From Sideroxydans sp. (lineage in GTDB: Bacteria > Pseudomonadota > Gammaproteobacteria > Burkholderiales > Gallionellaceae): a DNA stretch of 64,000 bases. Within the stretch, counting starts at the first letter, position 1, and every line of letters begins with the position of its first letter. Of this stretch, positions 1 through 8,014 are shown piece by piece. The stretch spans positions 1 to 64,000 of the forward strand of contig JAGXGC010000036.1 in NCBI GenBank assembly GCA_024636935.1, in the 5' to 3' direction. The position numbers and the translations under genes are program-made. The notes beneath the pieces are model-generated. The model was not told where the DNA came from. It saw nothing but the letters and a program-made list of their open reading frames with translations, and made no database searches.

Positions 1-1
1 C

Positions 2-406
2 AAAGGGGAGTCCCCCTCCAAAGGCATGTTGCCTTATTCCACGGATTGGTTCATGAGCTGGCTGCCGAATATCCACTCTTCTTTGTTCATGGGAATCCAC
101 CAGTTCTTGGTGAAGAATGCGAATGTGTCAGGTGTCGAGGCGCTGATCAAGAGTTACCGTTTATATCTGGAGCAGGCTGAAGTGACCGATGATGAGCCGA
201 CGCTGAGTATCACGCGCGCCTGGTTTCTGATCCGTTTCTTCGAGGCGGGCATGATGCAGCTGACGAGTTGCAAGGAATGCGGCGGTCAGTTTGTGGTGCA
301 TACCAACGAGTTATGTGATGAATATAGTTGCGGCATTTGCCGACCTCCATCGCGGGCTGGTAAGACCCGCAAGGCGGCCCAAGCCGCTGCTGCCGCAATG
401 GCATGA
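2..406 (+). CDS. flhC: FlhC, flagellar master regulator subunit (3' part, start lies upstream of window)
   Basis: Only the last 134 residues are in the window. The frame is open from base 2, and the residues before the first in-frame Met also match FlhC, so the gene is cut by the window edge rather than starting at base 26. FlhC joins FlhD in a heteromeric DNA-binding activator of class II flagellar operons. Visible marks are the conserved STDWFMSW block, the YRLYLEQ segment, and the zinc site made of two Cys pairs, SCKECGG and CGICRPPSR. An Ala-rich tail ends the protein. The presence of flhDC implies a motile cell. Identification is secure from the family-specific blocks. Confidence 0.93.
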   Translation, partial: KGESPSKGMLPYSTDWFMSWLPNIHSSLFMGIHQFLVKNANVSGVEALIKSYRLYLEQAEVTDDEPTLSITRAWFLIRFFEAGMMQLTSCKECGGQFVVHTNELCDEYSCGICRPPSRAGKTRKAAQAAAAAMA

Positions 407-585
407 ATAGCGAACAAGGGTAGGTGCACACAAAACCGTGAGTAGTCCAAATTAGGCTTAAAGAGGTCTAGTGGTTCGGGTGCGACTCAAACTTCCACAA
501 ATCTCTAGTGTCTCTTATTGCCAATAGGCTGCCGCCGCCCCATAAAACCCTTTAAGCGCAGATTTTCCAATTGGCGCTTGACGGC
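407..585. other. Intergenic region between flhC and the umuD operator
   Basis: No gene is supported here. A possible hairpin with AAGCGC and GCGCTT arms and a long loop lies near 554-577, but it lacks a T-run and is not convincing as a terminator. Confidence 0.4.
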
Positions 586-624
586 AGAACGAACGTTCTT
601 TACAGTACGAAGAACGTTCGTTCT
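586..624 (+). promoter_or_regulatory. Double-palindrome operator upstream of umuDC (SOS-type candidate)
   Basis: Two 15-base arms, 586-600 and 610-624, are perfect reverse complements separated by 9 bases. Each arm contains GAAC-N4-GTTC (587-598 and 612-623), and the palindrome GAACGTTC at 591-598 and 612-619. The right arm ends 13 bases before the umuD ATG, so a bound repressor would block transcription or start of umuD. GAAC-N4-GTTC resembles the core of Gram-positive LexA boxes. The CTGT-N8-ACAG box of E. coli LexA is absent. Which repressor binds is inference. Confidence 0.6.
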
Positions 625-637
625 GTAAGAGATTGCC

Positions 638-1117
638 ATGAATCGTCTGACCCCAAACACCGCGTTGCGCGGCGCGCACATGCCACACACAGCCCTGCTG
701 TCGATGACACGCCCCAACCGCTCCATGTTCGAAAAGCAACGCGCCTTACTGCGCAAAGCCGTTCCAGCTGGCTTTCCTTCCCCCGCCGACGACTATGTGG
801 AGCGACGTTTGAGCTTGGACGAGCACCTAGTCCAGCACAAGGAATCCACCTTCTTCATGCGCGTGGCAGGACACTCGATGCGCGAACTCGGCATCTTTGA
901 TGGCGACCTGCTGATCATCGACCGCGCCCTACCCGCCACGCAAGACTGCGTGGTGGTCGCGGTGATCGATGGCGAATTCACCGTGAAGCAACTGCACTAC
1001 ACACCGCAAGGCAAAGTGCTACGCGCCGCCCACCCCGACTATCCGGATATCGTCATCACTGACGATCAGGATTTCTCCATCTGGGGGGTGGTGCAGTGGA
1101 ACGTGCACAAAGTGTGA
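638..1117 (+). CDS. umuD: UmuD-like self-cleaving S24 peptidase, DNA polymerase V subunit
   Basis: 159-residue LexA/UmuD-family protein. UmuD cleaves itself on RecA filaments and UmuD'2 then pairs with UmuC to form translesion polymerase V. The Ala-Gly cleavage bond is visible at A44-G45 (PAGFPSPADDYVE), the catalytic Ser in GHSM at S80 and the catalytic Lys in DGEFTVKQL at K117. The N-terminal arm is about 20 residues longer than in E. coli UmuD; an internal Met at 23 would shorten it. The ATG at 638 follows a weak AAGAGA site. umuC follows 16 bases after the stop, so the two are co-transcribed under the double palindrome just upstream. Confidence 0.92.
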   Translation: MNRLTPNTALRGAHMPHTALLSMTRPNRSMFEKQRALLRKAVPAGFPSPADDYVERRLSLDEHLVQHKESTFFMRVAGHSMRELGIFDGDLLIIDRALPATQDCVVVAVIDGEFTVKQLHYTPQGKVLRAAHPDYPDIVITDDQDFSIWGVVQWNVHKV

Positions 1118-1133
1118 GCTTGGTTCGACCAAG

Positions 1134-2411
1134 ATGAAACGTGCTATCGCGTTGGTGGACTGCAACAACTTCTACGTTTCCTGCGAGCGACTGTTCCAAC
1201 CCAAACTGGAAGGCAAACCGGTCGTCGTGCTTTCCAACAATGATGGCTGCGTGGTGTCGCGCTCGCAGGAGGTGAAAGACCTGGGCATGAAGATGGCAGC
1301 ACCCTGGTATCAGATGAAGGCGCTCGCCAAGCGACACGGCATCGTCGCTTTCTCTTCCAACTATGCGTTGTATGCCGACATCTCCAACCGTGTGATGTCG
1401 CTACTGTCTAGCTTCAGTCCGCAGCAGGAGGTGTATTCCATCGACGAGTCTTTCCTCGAACTGACCGGCATGCCCGGTAGTCATGCCGAGTATGGACAAC
1501 TCATGCGCCACACCATCCGCCAGTGCGTGGGCATCCCGGTGTGCGTGGGCATCGCGCCCAGCAAGACACTGGCCAAGCTCGCCAACCATGTCGCCAAAAA
1601 TAATCTGCAGTACAACAGCGTGTGCGACTTCAACAGCATGGATGAACACGAACTGGATGCGCTGCTCGCCACCATCGAGGTCGGTGAAGTGTGGGGCGTC
1701 GGAAGACGCACTTCACCCAAGTTGCAAGAGATCGGCATCCGCAGCGTGCTCGATCTGAAACGTGCACCCGCCAAACGATTGCGCGCCAGCTTCAGTGTGG
1801 TATTCGAACGCATCGTGTCCGAACTCAACGGCGTCGCCTGTCTGGAGTTGGACGACGTCCCGCACGACAAACAACAGATCATCTGCTCGCGCTCGTTCGG
1901 CACGCTCACTTCCGGCCTCGATGACTTGGAACAAGCCGCCATCGCCTACACCACGCGTGCCGTGGAAAAACTACGCCAGCAAAAGTCCATCGCCAGCGCA
2001 CTCCACATCTACATCCGCACCAGCCCGCACCGCGAACAAGACAGGCAATACCAGCAAGGCATCCTCGTGCCGCTGGATGAACCCAGCGACGACACGCGCG
2101 CTTTCTGCAAAGCCGCGCTGCACGGCCTGCGCCAGATCTACCGCCCCGGCTACGCCTACCAAAAGGTCGGCGTCATGCTGGCCGACATCGTCCCCGCCAA
2201 CGAACGCCCGCGAACATTGTTCGACGACGATGCAGCACGCGAAAGATCGCAGTCACTGATGAACGCCCTCGACCACATCAACCGCAGGATGGGCAGCGGC
2301 ACTTTGAAATTATTGGGAGAAGGGACGAAACAGAATTTGGCGATGCGCAACGACCTGCGTTCGCGGCGCTATACGACGGAGTGGGATGGGTTGCTGGTTT
2401 GTAACTGTTAG
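1134..2411 (+). CDS. umuC: UmuC, Y-family DNA polymerase V catalytic subunit
   Basis: 425 residues, the usual size for UmuC. It is the error-prone polymerase that copies past DNA lesions when joined to processed UmuD. The first metal-binding Asp is in ALVDCNNFYVSCER (D9) and the catalytic pair is in YSIDESFLEL (D104, E105). The steric patch LSNNDGCVVSRS and the helix-hairpin-helix region VWGVGRRTSPKLQEIGI are clear, and the C-terminal domain ends in the family-typical RYTTEWDGLL. It lies 16 bases after umuD on the same strand and converges with nifM, whose stop is 17 bases beyond. Confidence 0.96.
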   Translation: MKRAIALVDCNNFYVSCERLFQPKLEGKPVVVLSNNDGCVVSRSQEVKDLGMKMAAPWYQMKALAKRHGIVAFSSNYALYADISNRVMSLLSSFSPQQEVYSIDESFLELTGMPGSHAEYGQLMRHTIRQCVGIPVCVGIAPSKTLAKLANHVAKNNLQYNSVCDFNSMDEHELDALLATIEVGEVWGVGRRTSPKLQEIGIRSVLDLKRAPAKRLRASFSVVFERIVSELNGVACLELDDVPHDKQQIICSRSFGTLTSGLDDLEQAAIAYTTRAVEKLRQQKSIASALHIYIRTSPHREQDRQYQQGILVPLDEPSDDTRAFCKAALHGLRQIYRPGYAYQKVGVMLADIVPANERPRTLFDDDAARERSQSLMNALDHINRRMGSGTLKLLGEGTKQNLAMRNDLRSRRYTTEWDGLLVCNC

Positions 2412-2428
2412 TAGTAGGAAGCCACCAC

Positions 2429-3274
2429 TCATCTCCCCAACAAAGATTTCATCCACGTCTGTTGCACCGCGCGCTTGCGCTTCTTCTCCAGCACCTTGCG
2501 GATGGATGATCTGGCCTGTGCGAAATCCAGCACGCTGGCGGGCGTGACCGTATCGCAACGCAGAACATGGAAACCGAGTTCGGTTTCGACCACGTCGCTG
2601 ACTTCACCCGCGTTCAGTTCGAACAGTGCTTTCTCCAACTCGGGGAACAGTTTGCCGCGTGGCAGATCGCCGAGCTTGCCGCCCTCCAGTGCTGTGGGGC
2701 ATTCGGAGTGCTTGAGTGCCTGCTCTTCGAAACGGCCCGGTTCTTTATGCAAACGCTTGGCGACTTCAGTGATGCGCTTGAATGCCGCATCGCGTGTGTT
2801 CTCTTTGATGGTCTCGTTGATGGTGACCAAGATGTGACGCACCAGTCGTGTCTCCTGACGACGGAACTGGTCGGGGTGATATTGGTAATACAGTTCGACA
2901 TCGGTGTCGGTGACTTTCTCGGCTTGCGTGCCGACTTTTTCCAGAATGGCTTCTACCTTGAGTTCGCGCTCCAGCGCGCTGGCGAATTCCGCTTCATCCA
3001 ATCCGTTCTGAGCCAAGTCATCCACAAAATCGTCTTCGTTCTCGTAGCGTCCGCGAATCTCTTGCATGGCCGCTTGCAAAGTTGAAGGCGGCACCATGGC
3101 ATCACGCGCTTCAGGCGCAGCGAGGATCTGCGCTTCGAGTTCGAACTGTTTCTGCGCCATGTTCTGCACGCGCTCGGACTCGTCCGATTCCAATGCAGCA
3201 GGTGCTTTGCCGTACAGTTTCTGTGCCGCTTTCAATGCGAGGTAGGCGACGCCGCCATCTATCACTTCAGGCAT
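2429..3274 (-). CDS. nifM: NifM, peptidyl-prolyl isomerase for nitrogenase iron protein maturation
   Basis: 281 residues. NifM is a parvulin-type prolyl isomerase needed for stable, active NifH. The N-terminal half (to about 130) is the helical NifM region; the C-terminal half is a rotamase domain with RHILVTI, SECPTALEGGKLGDLPRG and GFHVLRCD. The start is placed at the ATG at 3274 because it follows a strong AAGGAGGAG site and its codons overlap the nifZ stop (TGA at 3269-3267); the longer frame from 3304 would run far into nifZ. This is the last gene of the nif operon and converges with umuC. Confidence 0.9.
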   Translation of the reverse strand: MPEVIDGGVAYLALKAAQKLYGKAPAALESDESERVQNMAQKQFELEAQILAAPEARDAMVPPSTLQAAMQEIRGRYENEDDFVDDLAQNGLDEAEFASALERELKVEAILEKVGTQAEKVTDTDVELYYQYHPDQFRRQETRLVRHILVTINETIKENTRDAAFKRITEVAKRLHKEPGRFEEQALKHSECPTALEGGKLGDLPRGKLFPELEKALFELNAGEVSDVVETELGFHVLRCDTVTPASVLDFAQARSSIRKVLEKKRKRAVQQTWMKSLLGR

Positions 3275-3737
3275 GATTCTCCTCCTTGCTGTCGTTGTAT
3301 ACATGCACTGCCTCGATGGTCGATTCCGGCACTTGCAAAATATGGTCGTGGAAGATCACCTGATACTGCACACCACCGTCTTCGTCGCGCAGCACTTTCA
3401 ACACTTCGCCTTCCATGCCCGGTGTGGCACGCACTTCACCACCCACGGCCAGCGTGATCTTGCTGCGTACTTTTTCGCGGCTCTCATACTTGCTGGGCAC
3501 CCAGGCATCGTCGATGCTGATCAACTCTTCTTCGCGGAAGCCGACGATCTTGTCCTGCTCCAGAAAGTTGACGGTGTAGATCAACTGGTCCTGCAAGAAA
3601 GTGCCGACGTTCATCACGAAGCCTGTCGAGCCGCGACGGATCAGCAGCGTGCCGATCTCTACGCCGGGGTAAGTGCCGTCGTTACGCACATTGCGCACGA
3701 TGCGGACTTCGTCGCCGAATTGGAATTTAGGCAGCAT
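3267..3737 (-). CDS. nifZ: NifZ, nitrogenase P-cluster maturation protein
   Basis: 156 residues. NifZ acts in formation of the second P-cluster of the MoFe protein. The N-terminal KFQFGDEVRIVRNVRNDGTYPG block is the NifZ family mark, followed by GFVMNVGTFLQDQ and a second SH3-like half with the VGGEVRATPGMEGEV segment. The ATG at 3737 has AGGAG seven bases upstream; a GTG two codons earlier is possible. The gene is about 1.5 times longer than the shortest NifZ proteins because the barrel region is followed by a second similar half. Separated from nifW by a REP-like repeat, then overlapped by nifM. Confidence 0.9.
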   Translation of the reverse strand: MLPKFQFGDEVRIVRNVRNDGTYPGVEIGTLLIRRGSTGFVMNVGTFLQDQLIYTVNFLEQDKIVGFREEELISIDDAWVPSKYESREKVRSKITLAVGGEVRATPGMEGEVLKVLRDEDGGVQYQVIFHDHILQVPESTIEAVHVYNDSKEENHA

Positions 3738-3747
3738 AGTCACTCCT

Positions 3748-3876
3748 CGTCATTCCGGCGCAGGCCGGAATCCAGCCTGAAAAGAACACCCGCGTAGCGG
3801 ACAAGATCAGCGTGTCGTCTCTCGCGATGCTAGAGGATTTTTGACTAACTGGATTCCGGCCTACGCCGGAATGACG
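3748..3876. repeat. REP/BIME-like paired hairpin repeat, copy 1
   Basis: Left arm 3748-3775 and right arm 3849-3876 are near reverse complements, and each arm is itself a hairpin (ATTCCGGC stem, GCAG-type loop, GCCGGAAT). It sits between nifW and nifZ inside the nif operon, so the transcript must carry the structure. It matches three other copies in the window at 23041, 34159 and 39095. Confidence 0.85.
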
Positions 3877-3890
3877 GTTAAAAGTTGGCA

Positions 3891-4226
3891 TCACGACCCC
3901 GCTTTATTCACCGTGATGGAGGTAAGCGGAACGAACTGAGTCTGCGGTTCGTGCATGTGGAACACCTTGAACACCTTCTCGGTGAGCGCGTCGGATGCGA
4001 CGAAGTCCTGATACGCTTTGGTCAGCAGGCTCGTATAGACCGCGCGCTGCGCTGCCTCGTCTTCCGGCAAGACTTCTTTGCTCAGGTAGTTGTGATAACG
4101 CTGCAGGATGTGCAGACGATTCACGTGTACCACAGAGGGGTCGAAATCGATTTCGAAGTAGGTCAGGAAATCCTCTGCGGATACCAGATCCTCCATTGCT
4201 TCTTCCAGTGTCAGATCGTCAGTCAT
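3891..4226 (-). CDS. nifW: NifW, nitrogenase-stabilizing/protective protein
   Basis: 111 residues, the usual NifW size. NifW binds the MoFe protein during late assembly and is linked to protection from oxygen. The family blocks DLVSAEDFLTYFEIDFDP and VVHVNRLHILQRYH are present, followed by EAAQRAVYTSLLTKAYQDF and a C-terminal VFKVFHMH. The ATG at 4226 overlaps the TGA of the upstream 170-residue gene (TGATG), which implies translational coupling. A GTG one codon earlier is possible. The REP-like repeat follows directly downstream. Confidence 0.92.
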   Translation of the reverse strand: MTDDLTLEEAMEDLVSAEDFLTYFEIDFDPSVVHVNRLHILQRYHNYLSKEVLPEDEAAQRAVYTSLLTKAYQDFVASDALTEKVFKVFHMHEPQTQFVPLTSITVNKAGS

Positions 4227-4738
4227 CACATATTCCTTTCTTCATGTTCTACTTCACTCACCACTTCCAGCAACGCTTTACCACCGATGCGGTCGTGGCT
4301 ATCCAGTTGCACCAACTTCTCCAACATCGCCCGGCCTGCCTCCAGATTGCCCAGACGCAGATTGATATAACCCGCCGCTTTCAACACCATCAGGTAGAAG
4401 CGCACCAAGCCCATTGATCGCATCACACCGGCACCGATGTTCTCTTCGCGTATGTAGACCCAGCTATCGGGAAAATCCAGTCGCCGGCCGACCACGGCCA
4501 TCGCACTCTCTGCCACTAGCAAGGCATCATCCAAACGATGCTGATAGAAGTAGTAGCGATACAAAGCCACCAGCACCATCAGGTGTTGCGGTGCCATCAA
4601 GTTGGCACGCAGCAGATACGATTCGGACTCTTCAGTACCGTAAGCTTCCGCCGCATCTATCAACAGGCGCGAAACGTCTTGCGCCAGCGGCTCATCGAAA
4701 TACAATTCGGCTTGATCGAAGTCGAGCAGGTCCATCAT
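4226..4738 (-). CDS. nif-operon protein of unknown function, helical TPR-like
   Basis: 170 residues with no catalytic motif that can be recognised. The middle (about 20-150) is a run of amphipathic helices of tetratricopeptide style: [34 protein letters not shown], and [19 protein letters not shown]. It probably is a protein-protein interaction module. The ATG at 4738 overlaps the cysE stop (ATGA) and its own stop overlaps the nifW ATG, so it is translated as part of the nif operon. A gene of this kind between cysE and nifW is also known in Azotobacter-type nif clusters, from memory. A role in nitrogenase assembly is inferred only from position. Confidence 0.75.
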   Translation of the reverse strand: MMDLLDFDQAELYFDEPLAQDVSRLLIDAAEAYGTEESESYLLRANLMAPQHLMVLVALYRYYFYQHRLDDALLVAESAMAVVGRRLDFPDSWVYIREENIGAGVMRSMGLVRFYLMVLKAAGYINLRLGNLEAGRAMLEKLVQLDSHDRIGGKALLEVVSEVEHEERNM

Positions 4739-5517
4739 TCTTTCCTCAGTTGGCGCGCCACTTCCGTGCCGCATAGATCATCCGCTTCGCAGGTATGACA
4801 TTGACCGTCCACCGGCTCACCCTGTTTGCGCAACTGGCCTTCCAGCACTTCGATGCGCTCCATCAGACAAGCGATGGCGCGACCGACCGGGTCTGGGATC
4901 AGGTGATGATCGAGATTGATGCCGTAGATGTTGTTGGCATCCGCATCTTCAGTACGCAACACGATGCGACCCGGGATTCCGACCACGGTGCGATGCGCCG
5001 GCACGTCTTTCACCACCACCGAGTTAGCACCCACACGCACGTTCTCGCCCAGCGTGATCGCGCCCAATATCTTCGCACCCGCACCGATCACCACACCGTC
5101 GGCCAAGGTCGGATGACGCTTGCCTTTGTTCCAAGTCGTGCCCCCCAATGTCACGCCGTGATACAGCGTCACGTCGTTGCCGATCTCGGCGGTCTCGCCG
5201 ATCACCACGCCTGCACCGTGATCGATGAAGAATCGACGACCGATGGTGGCACCGGGATGGATGTCAATATTGGTGAGCAGGCGCGCGAACCATCCGAGCA
5301 GACGCGCCAGATAGCGCAACTTGAACGCCCACAACTTGTGCGCGATGCGCTGCATCAGAATGGCATGCACCCCGGGATAAGTAGTCAGCACTTCGAAGCG
5401 TGAGCGCGCAGCCGGATCGCGTTGGAACACACAACGCACATCTTCACGCAGCAACTGCAACAACGAAGGCAGGACTGGCTTCTCAAGTTCAACGGTGGCG
5501 GTCATCGTGTCTCCCAT
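4735..5517 (-). CDS. cysE: Serine O-acetyltransferase, nif-linked
   Basis: 260 residues. Makes O-acetylserine from serine and acetyl-CoA, the precursor of cysteine; in the nif operon it would supply cysteine to NifS for cluster building. N-terminal helical SAT domain to about 85, then a left-handed beta-helix of hexapeptide repeats with the catalytic region [17 protein letters not shown] and YHGVTLGGT. The C-terminal tail carries an extra Cys cluster, C240-x2-C243-x5-C249, which could bind metal. The ATG at 5517 follows GGAG; an in-frame ATG at 5505 is an alternative. Nine bases separate it from nifV. Confidence 0.92.
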   Translation of the reverse strand: MGDTMTATVELEKPVLPSLLQLLREDVRCVFQRDPAARSRFEVLTTYPGVHAILMQRIAHKLWAFKLRYLARLLGWFARLLTNIDIHPGATIGRRFFIDHGAGVVIGETAEIGNDVTLYHGVTLGGTTWNKGKRHPTLADGVVIGAGAKILGAITLGENVRVGANSVVVKDVPAHRTVVGIPGRIVLRTEDADANNIYGINLDHHLIPDPVGRAIACLMERIEVLEGQLRKQGEPVDGQCHTCEADDLCGTEVARQLRKE

Positions 5518-5526
5518 GTCGCGCTC

Positions 5527-6690
5527 CTAATGCGCCATCACGCCGGGCTCGCTGCGCCCGCCGTGATGTTGGCCGATGAACTTCTGGTAGATGAACAACA
5601 ACTCTTGATCGGCAGGTGAACGCTTGGCACGCTCGGCGAAGCTGCGGATGTCGGGCAGCAAGGCACGCGCCTCAGCCTGACTCAGATTCAAACCCATGCT
5701 GGCATACGCGGCGATGATGCCGTGCGCGCCGGAATGTTTGCCGACCACCAGTTTGTGCTGGCGACCGACTTCGACCGGATCGTAGCCTTGATAGGTGTCA
5801 GGATCTTTCAACATGCCGTCGACATGGATACCGGCTTCATGTGTGAACACGCCTTCGCCCACCACACTCTTCTGCCAGGGGATGGGACGACCCGATGCCA
5901 AAGCGACGGCTTGCGACAGTTCGGTGAAGTGCGTGAGGTCGATACCGGTGTCCATCGCATAGAGTTTCTTCAGACCCAGTGCGACTTCTTCCAATGGTGC
6001 GTTGCCTGCGCGTTCGCCCAGACCGTTCACCGTGGTGTTGATATGTGTCGCCCCGGCCAGTGCAGCAGCCAAGCTATTGGCAGTCGCCAGCCCCAGATCG
6101 TCGTGCGCATGCATCTCGATCTCCATATCGCACACACTGCGAATCGATGAGATCACCTTGTGCACGCCGAATGGTTCCATCACACCCAAGGTGTCGGCGA
6201 AGCGCAGTCGCTGCGCACCGGCGGTCTGTGCGATCTCTGCCAATTTCAGCATGAACTCTGGATCGGCACGCGAAGCATCCTCGCAGCCGACGATGACGTT
6301 GCAACCTTGTTCGCGTGCGTACGGCACGAGGTCGATGATGGTTTCCAACACCCAGTCGCGATCACGCCCCAGCTTCTTCTTCAGATGGATGTCCGACACC
6401 GGGATGGACAGGTCCAGCGTATGCACATCGACCTGCTCGGCAGCAAGGATGTCTTCCTTACGCATGCGACACCAGGCGACCAACTTCGCGTTCAAGCCCA
6501 GCGAAGCCACGGCATTGATCGCATCGCGCTCTTCCTCGCCCATGGCAGGAATACCGACTTCAAGTTCCGGCACGCCAAGCGCATCGAGTTGCCGCGCAAT
6601 ATTCAGCTTCTCTTCCAACGTGAACGCCACCCCGGCGGTCTGTTCGCCGTCGCGCAGGGTGGTGTCATCGATGGTTATGAAGCGGGACAT
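5527..6690 (-). CDS. nifV: NifV, homocitrate synthase
   Basis: 387 residues. Condenses acetyl-CoA and 2-oxoglutarate to homocitrate, the organic ligand of FeMo-cofactor. TIM-barrel of the DRE-TIM family: [12 protein letters not shown] at 9-20, metal-binding HAH at 194-196 ([11 protein letters not shown]), and the [15 protein letters not shown] loop. The C-terminal part holds the GKHSGAHGI segment typical of homocitrate synthases as opposed to isopropylmalate synthases with a regulatory LeuA domain. The ATG follows GAGAGG and lies 10 bases after the stop of a 35-codon ORF. Confidence 0.95.
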   Translation of the reverse strand: MSRFITIDDTTLRDGEQTAGVAFTLEEKLNIARQLDALGVPELEVGIPAMGEEERDAINAVASLGLNAKLVAWCRMRKEDILAAEQVDVHTLDLSIPVSDIHLKKKLGRDRDWVLETIIDLVPYAREQGCNVIVGCEDASRADPEFMLKLAEIAQTAGAQRLRFADTLGVMEPFGVHKVISSIRSVCDMEIEMHAHDDLGLATANSLAAALAGATHINTTVNGLGERAGNAPLEEVALGLKKLYAMDTGIDLTHFTELSQAVALASGRPIPWQKSVVGEGVFTHEAGIHVDGMLKDPDTYQGYDPVEVGRQHKLVVGKHSGAHGIIAAYASMGLNLSQAEARALLPDIRSFAERAKRSPADQELLFIYQKFIGQHHGGRSEPGVMAH

Positions 6691-6700
6691 GGTCAGCCTC

Positions 6701-6808
6701 TCAATCCACTATCAAAAGAATGGCGCAACTCATCCACATGGCGAACAGGGCGACGCCGACTTGCGTCGTCTCGTTCGTCTGCTTGATGACTTTGCTCAGG
6801 GTCTTCAT
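6701..6808 (-). CDS. Small ORF (35 codons) coupled between nifS and nifV, predicted membrane peptide
   Basis: The ATG at 6808 overlaps the nifS stop in an ATGA arrangement and the TGA at 6703-6701 lies 10 bases before the nifV ATG, so the ORF fills the gap exactly. The product has a polar, charged start ([16 protein letters not shown]) followed by one hydrophobic stretch ([18 protein letters not shown]) long enough to cross a membrane. No family is recognised. The tight coupling argues that it is translated; a chance ORF in a short linker cannot be ruled out. Confidence 0.5.
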   Translation of the reverse strand: MKTLSKVIKQTNETTQVGVALFAMWMSCAILLIVD

Positions 6809-8004
6809 GCGTAGGTAGGCGCGAACGCCTCCTCTTTGGGGCCATCACCTTCCCAGTACGGTGACAACTTGCGCAGTTGGGCGATGATCTCCGGCACGAC
6901 TGCGATCACGCGATCCACTTCCGCTTCGGTGCTGTAACGCGACAGCGAGAAACGAACCGTGCCGTGTGCAGCGGTGTACGGGATACCCATGGCGCGCATC
7001 ACGTGCGATGGCTCCAGCGAACCGGAAGTACAAGCAGAGCCGGAACTCGCTGCGATGCCGAACTTGTTCAGCAGCAACAGGATCGCCTCACCTTCGATGA
7101 ACTCGAATGCGATGTTGCAAGTGTTGGGCAGACGATCGTCCGGATTTCCGGTGACGAATGAGCGCGGCACTTTGGCGAGGATGCCCGCTTCCAGTTTGTC
7201 GCGCAGACGCTTCACTTCGGTGTTCTCGTGATGCATCGCCTCCATCGCCATTTCTGCAGCCTTGCCCAGACCGACGATGGAAGTGGTGTTCTCGGTACCG
7301 GCACGGCGACCGCGTTCCTGATGTCCACCGCGCAGCATCGGACGGAAACGCACACCGCGCTTCAGGTAAAGAACACCGATGCCTTTAGGCGCATGCAGTT
7401 TATGACCGGACACGGACAGCATGTCGATCTTGGTGTCTTTCAGATTCAACGGCACTTTGCCGACAGCTTGCACAGCGTCGGTGTGGAACATCGCACCGGC
7501 GGCATTCGCCATCTCGGCCATCTCGACCACGGGGAAGAAAGTGCCGGTCTCGTTGTTCGCCCACATTACGGAGACGACAGCAGTCTGGTCGCTGAGCAGC
7601 TTCTTATACTCATCCAGATTCAGACGGCCTTTTTCATCCACCGGCATGTAGTGGACTTTGTAGCCATCCTTCTCCAACCAGGTGCACAGTGTCAGCACGG
7701 CAGGATGTTCGACCGTCGTAGTGATGATCTCTTTGCGATCCGGCTGTGCCTTCAATGCAGACAGGATGGCGGTGGAATCAGACTCTGTACCGCAGGAAGT
7801 GAAGATGATCTCGGAGTCATGTTCTGCACCGAGTAACTCCTGCACTTGCATGCGTGCTTTCTTGATCGCCAGACCGACTTTGTTGCCGAAGCTGTGCATC
7901 GACGACGGATTGCCGAACTGCTCGGTGAAGTAAGGCAGCATGGCTTCCACCACTGCCTCGTCCACACGTGTCGTGGCGTTGTTGTCGAAATAGATGCCTT
8001 CCAT
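6805..8004 (-). CDS. nifS: NifS, cysteine desulfurase
   Basis: 399 residues. PLP enzyme that takes sulfur from cysteine and passes it to NifU for nitrogenase clusters. The PLP-binding Lys is in SVSGHKLHAPKG and the persulfide Cys in SSGSACTSGSLEPSHV; the short loop around this Cys marks a group I (NifS/IscS) enzyme. FDNNATTRVDE opens the protein and the whole sequence tracks Azotobacter NifS. The start at 8004 is preferred because AAGGAG lies six bases upstream; an ATG two codons earlier at 8010 abuts that site. The nifU stop is 10 bases upstream. Confidence 0.96.
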   Translation of the reverse strand: MEGIYFDNNATTRVDEAVVEAMLPYFTEQFGNPSSMHSFGNKVGLAIKKARMQVQELLGAEHDSEIIFTSCGTESDSTAILSALKAQPDRKEIITTTVEHPAVLTLCTWLEKDGYKVHYMPVDEKGRLNLDEYKKLLSDQTAVVSVMWANNETGTFFPVVEMAEMANAAGAMFHTDAVQAVGKVPLNLKDTKIDMLSVSGHKLHAPKGIGVLYLKRGVRFRPMLRGGHQERGRRAGTENTTSIVGLGKAAEMAMEAMHHENTEVKRLRDKLEAGILAKVPRSFVTGNPDDRLPNTCNIAFEFIEGEAILLLLNKFGIAASSGSACTSGSLEPSHVMRAMGIPYTAAHGTVRFSLSRYSTEAEVDRVIAVVPEIIAQLRKLSPYWEGDGPKEEAFAPTYA

Positions 8005-8014
8005 TTTCATCTCC

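Noticed and set aside
586-624. E. coli-type LexA box (CTGT-N8-ACAG) before umuD
   Set aside because: Only the inverse order ACAG...CTGT is found (601-627); the canonical box is absent.
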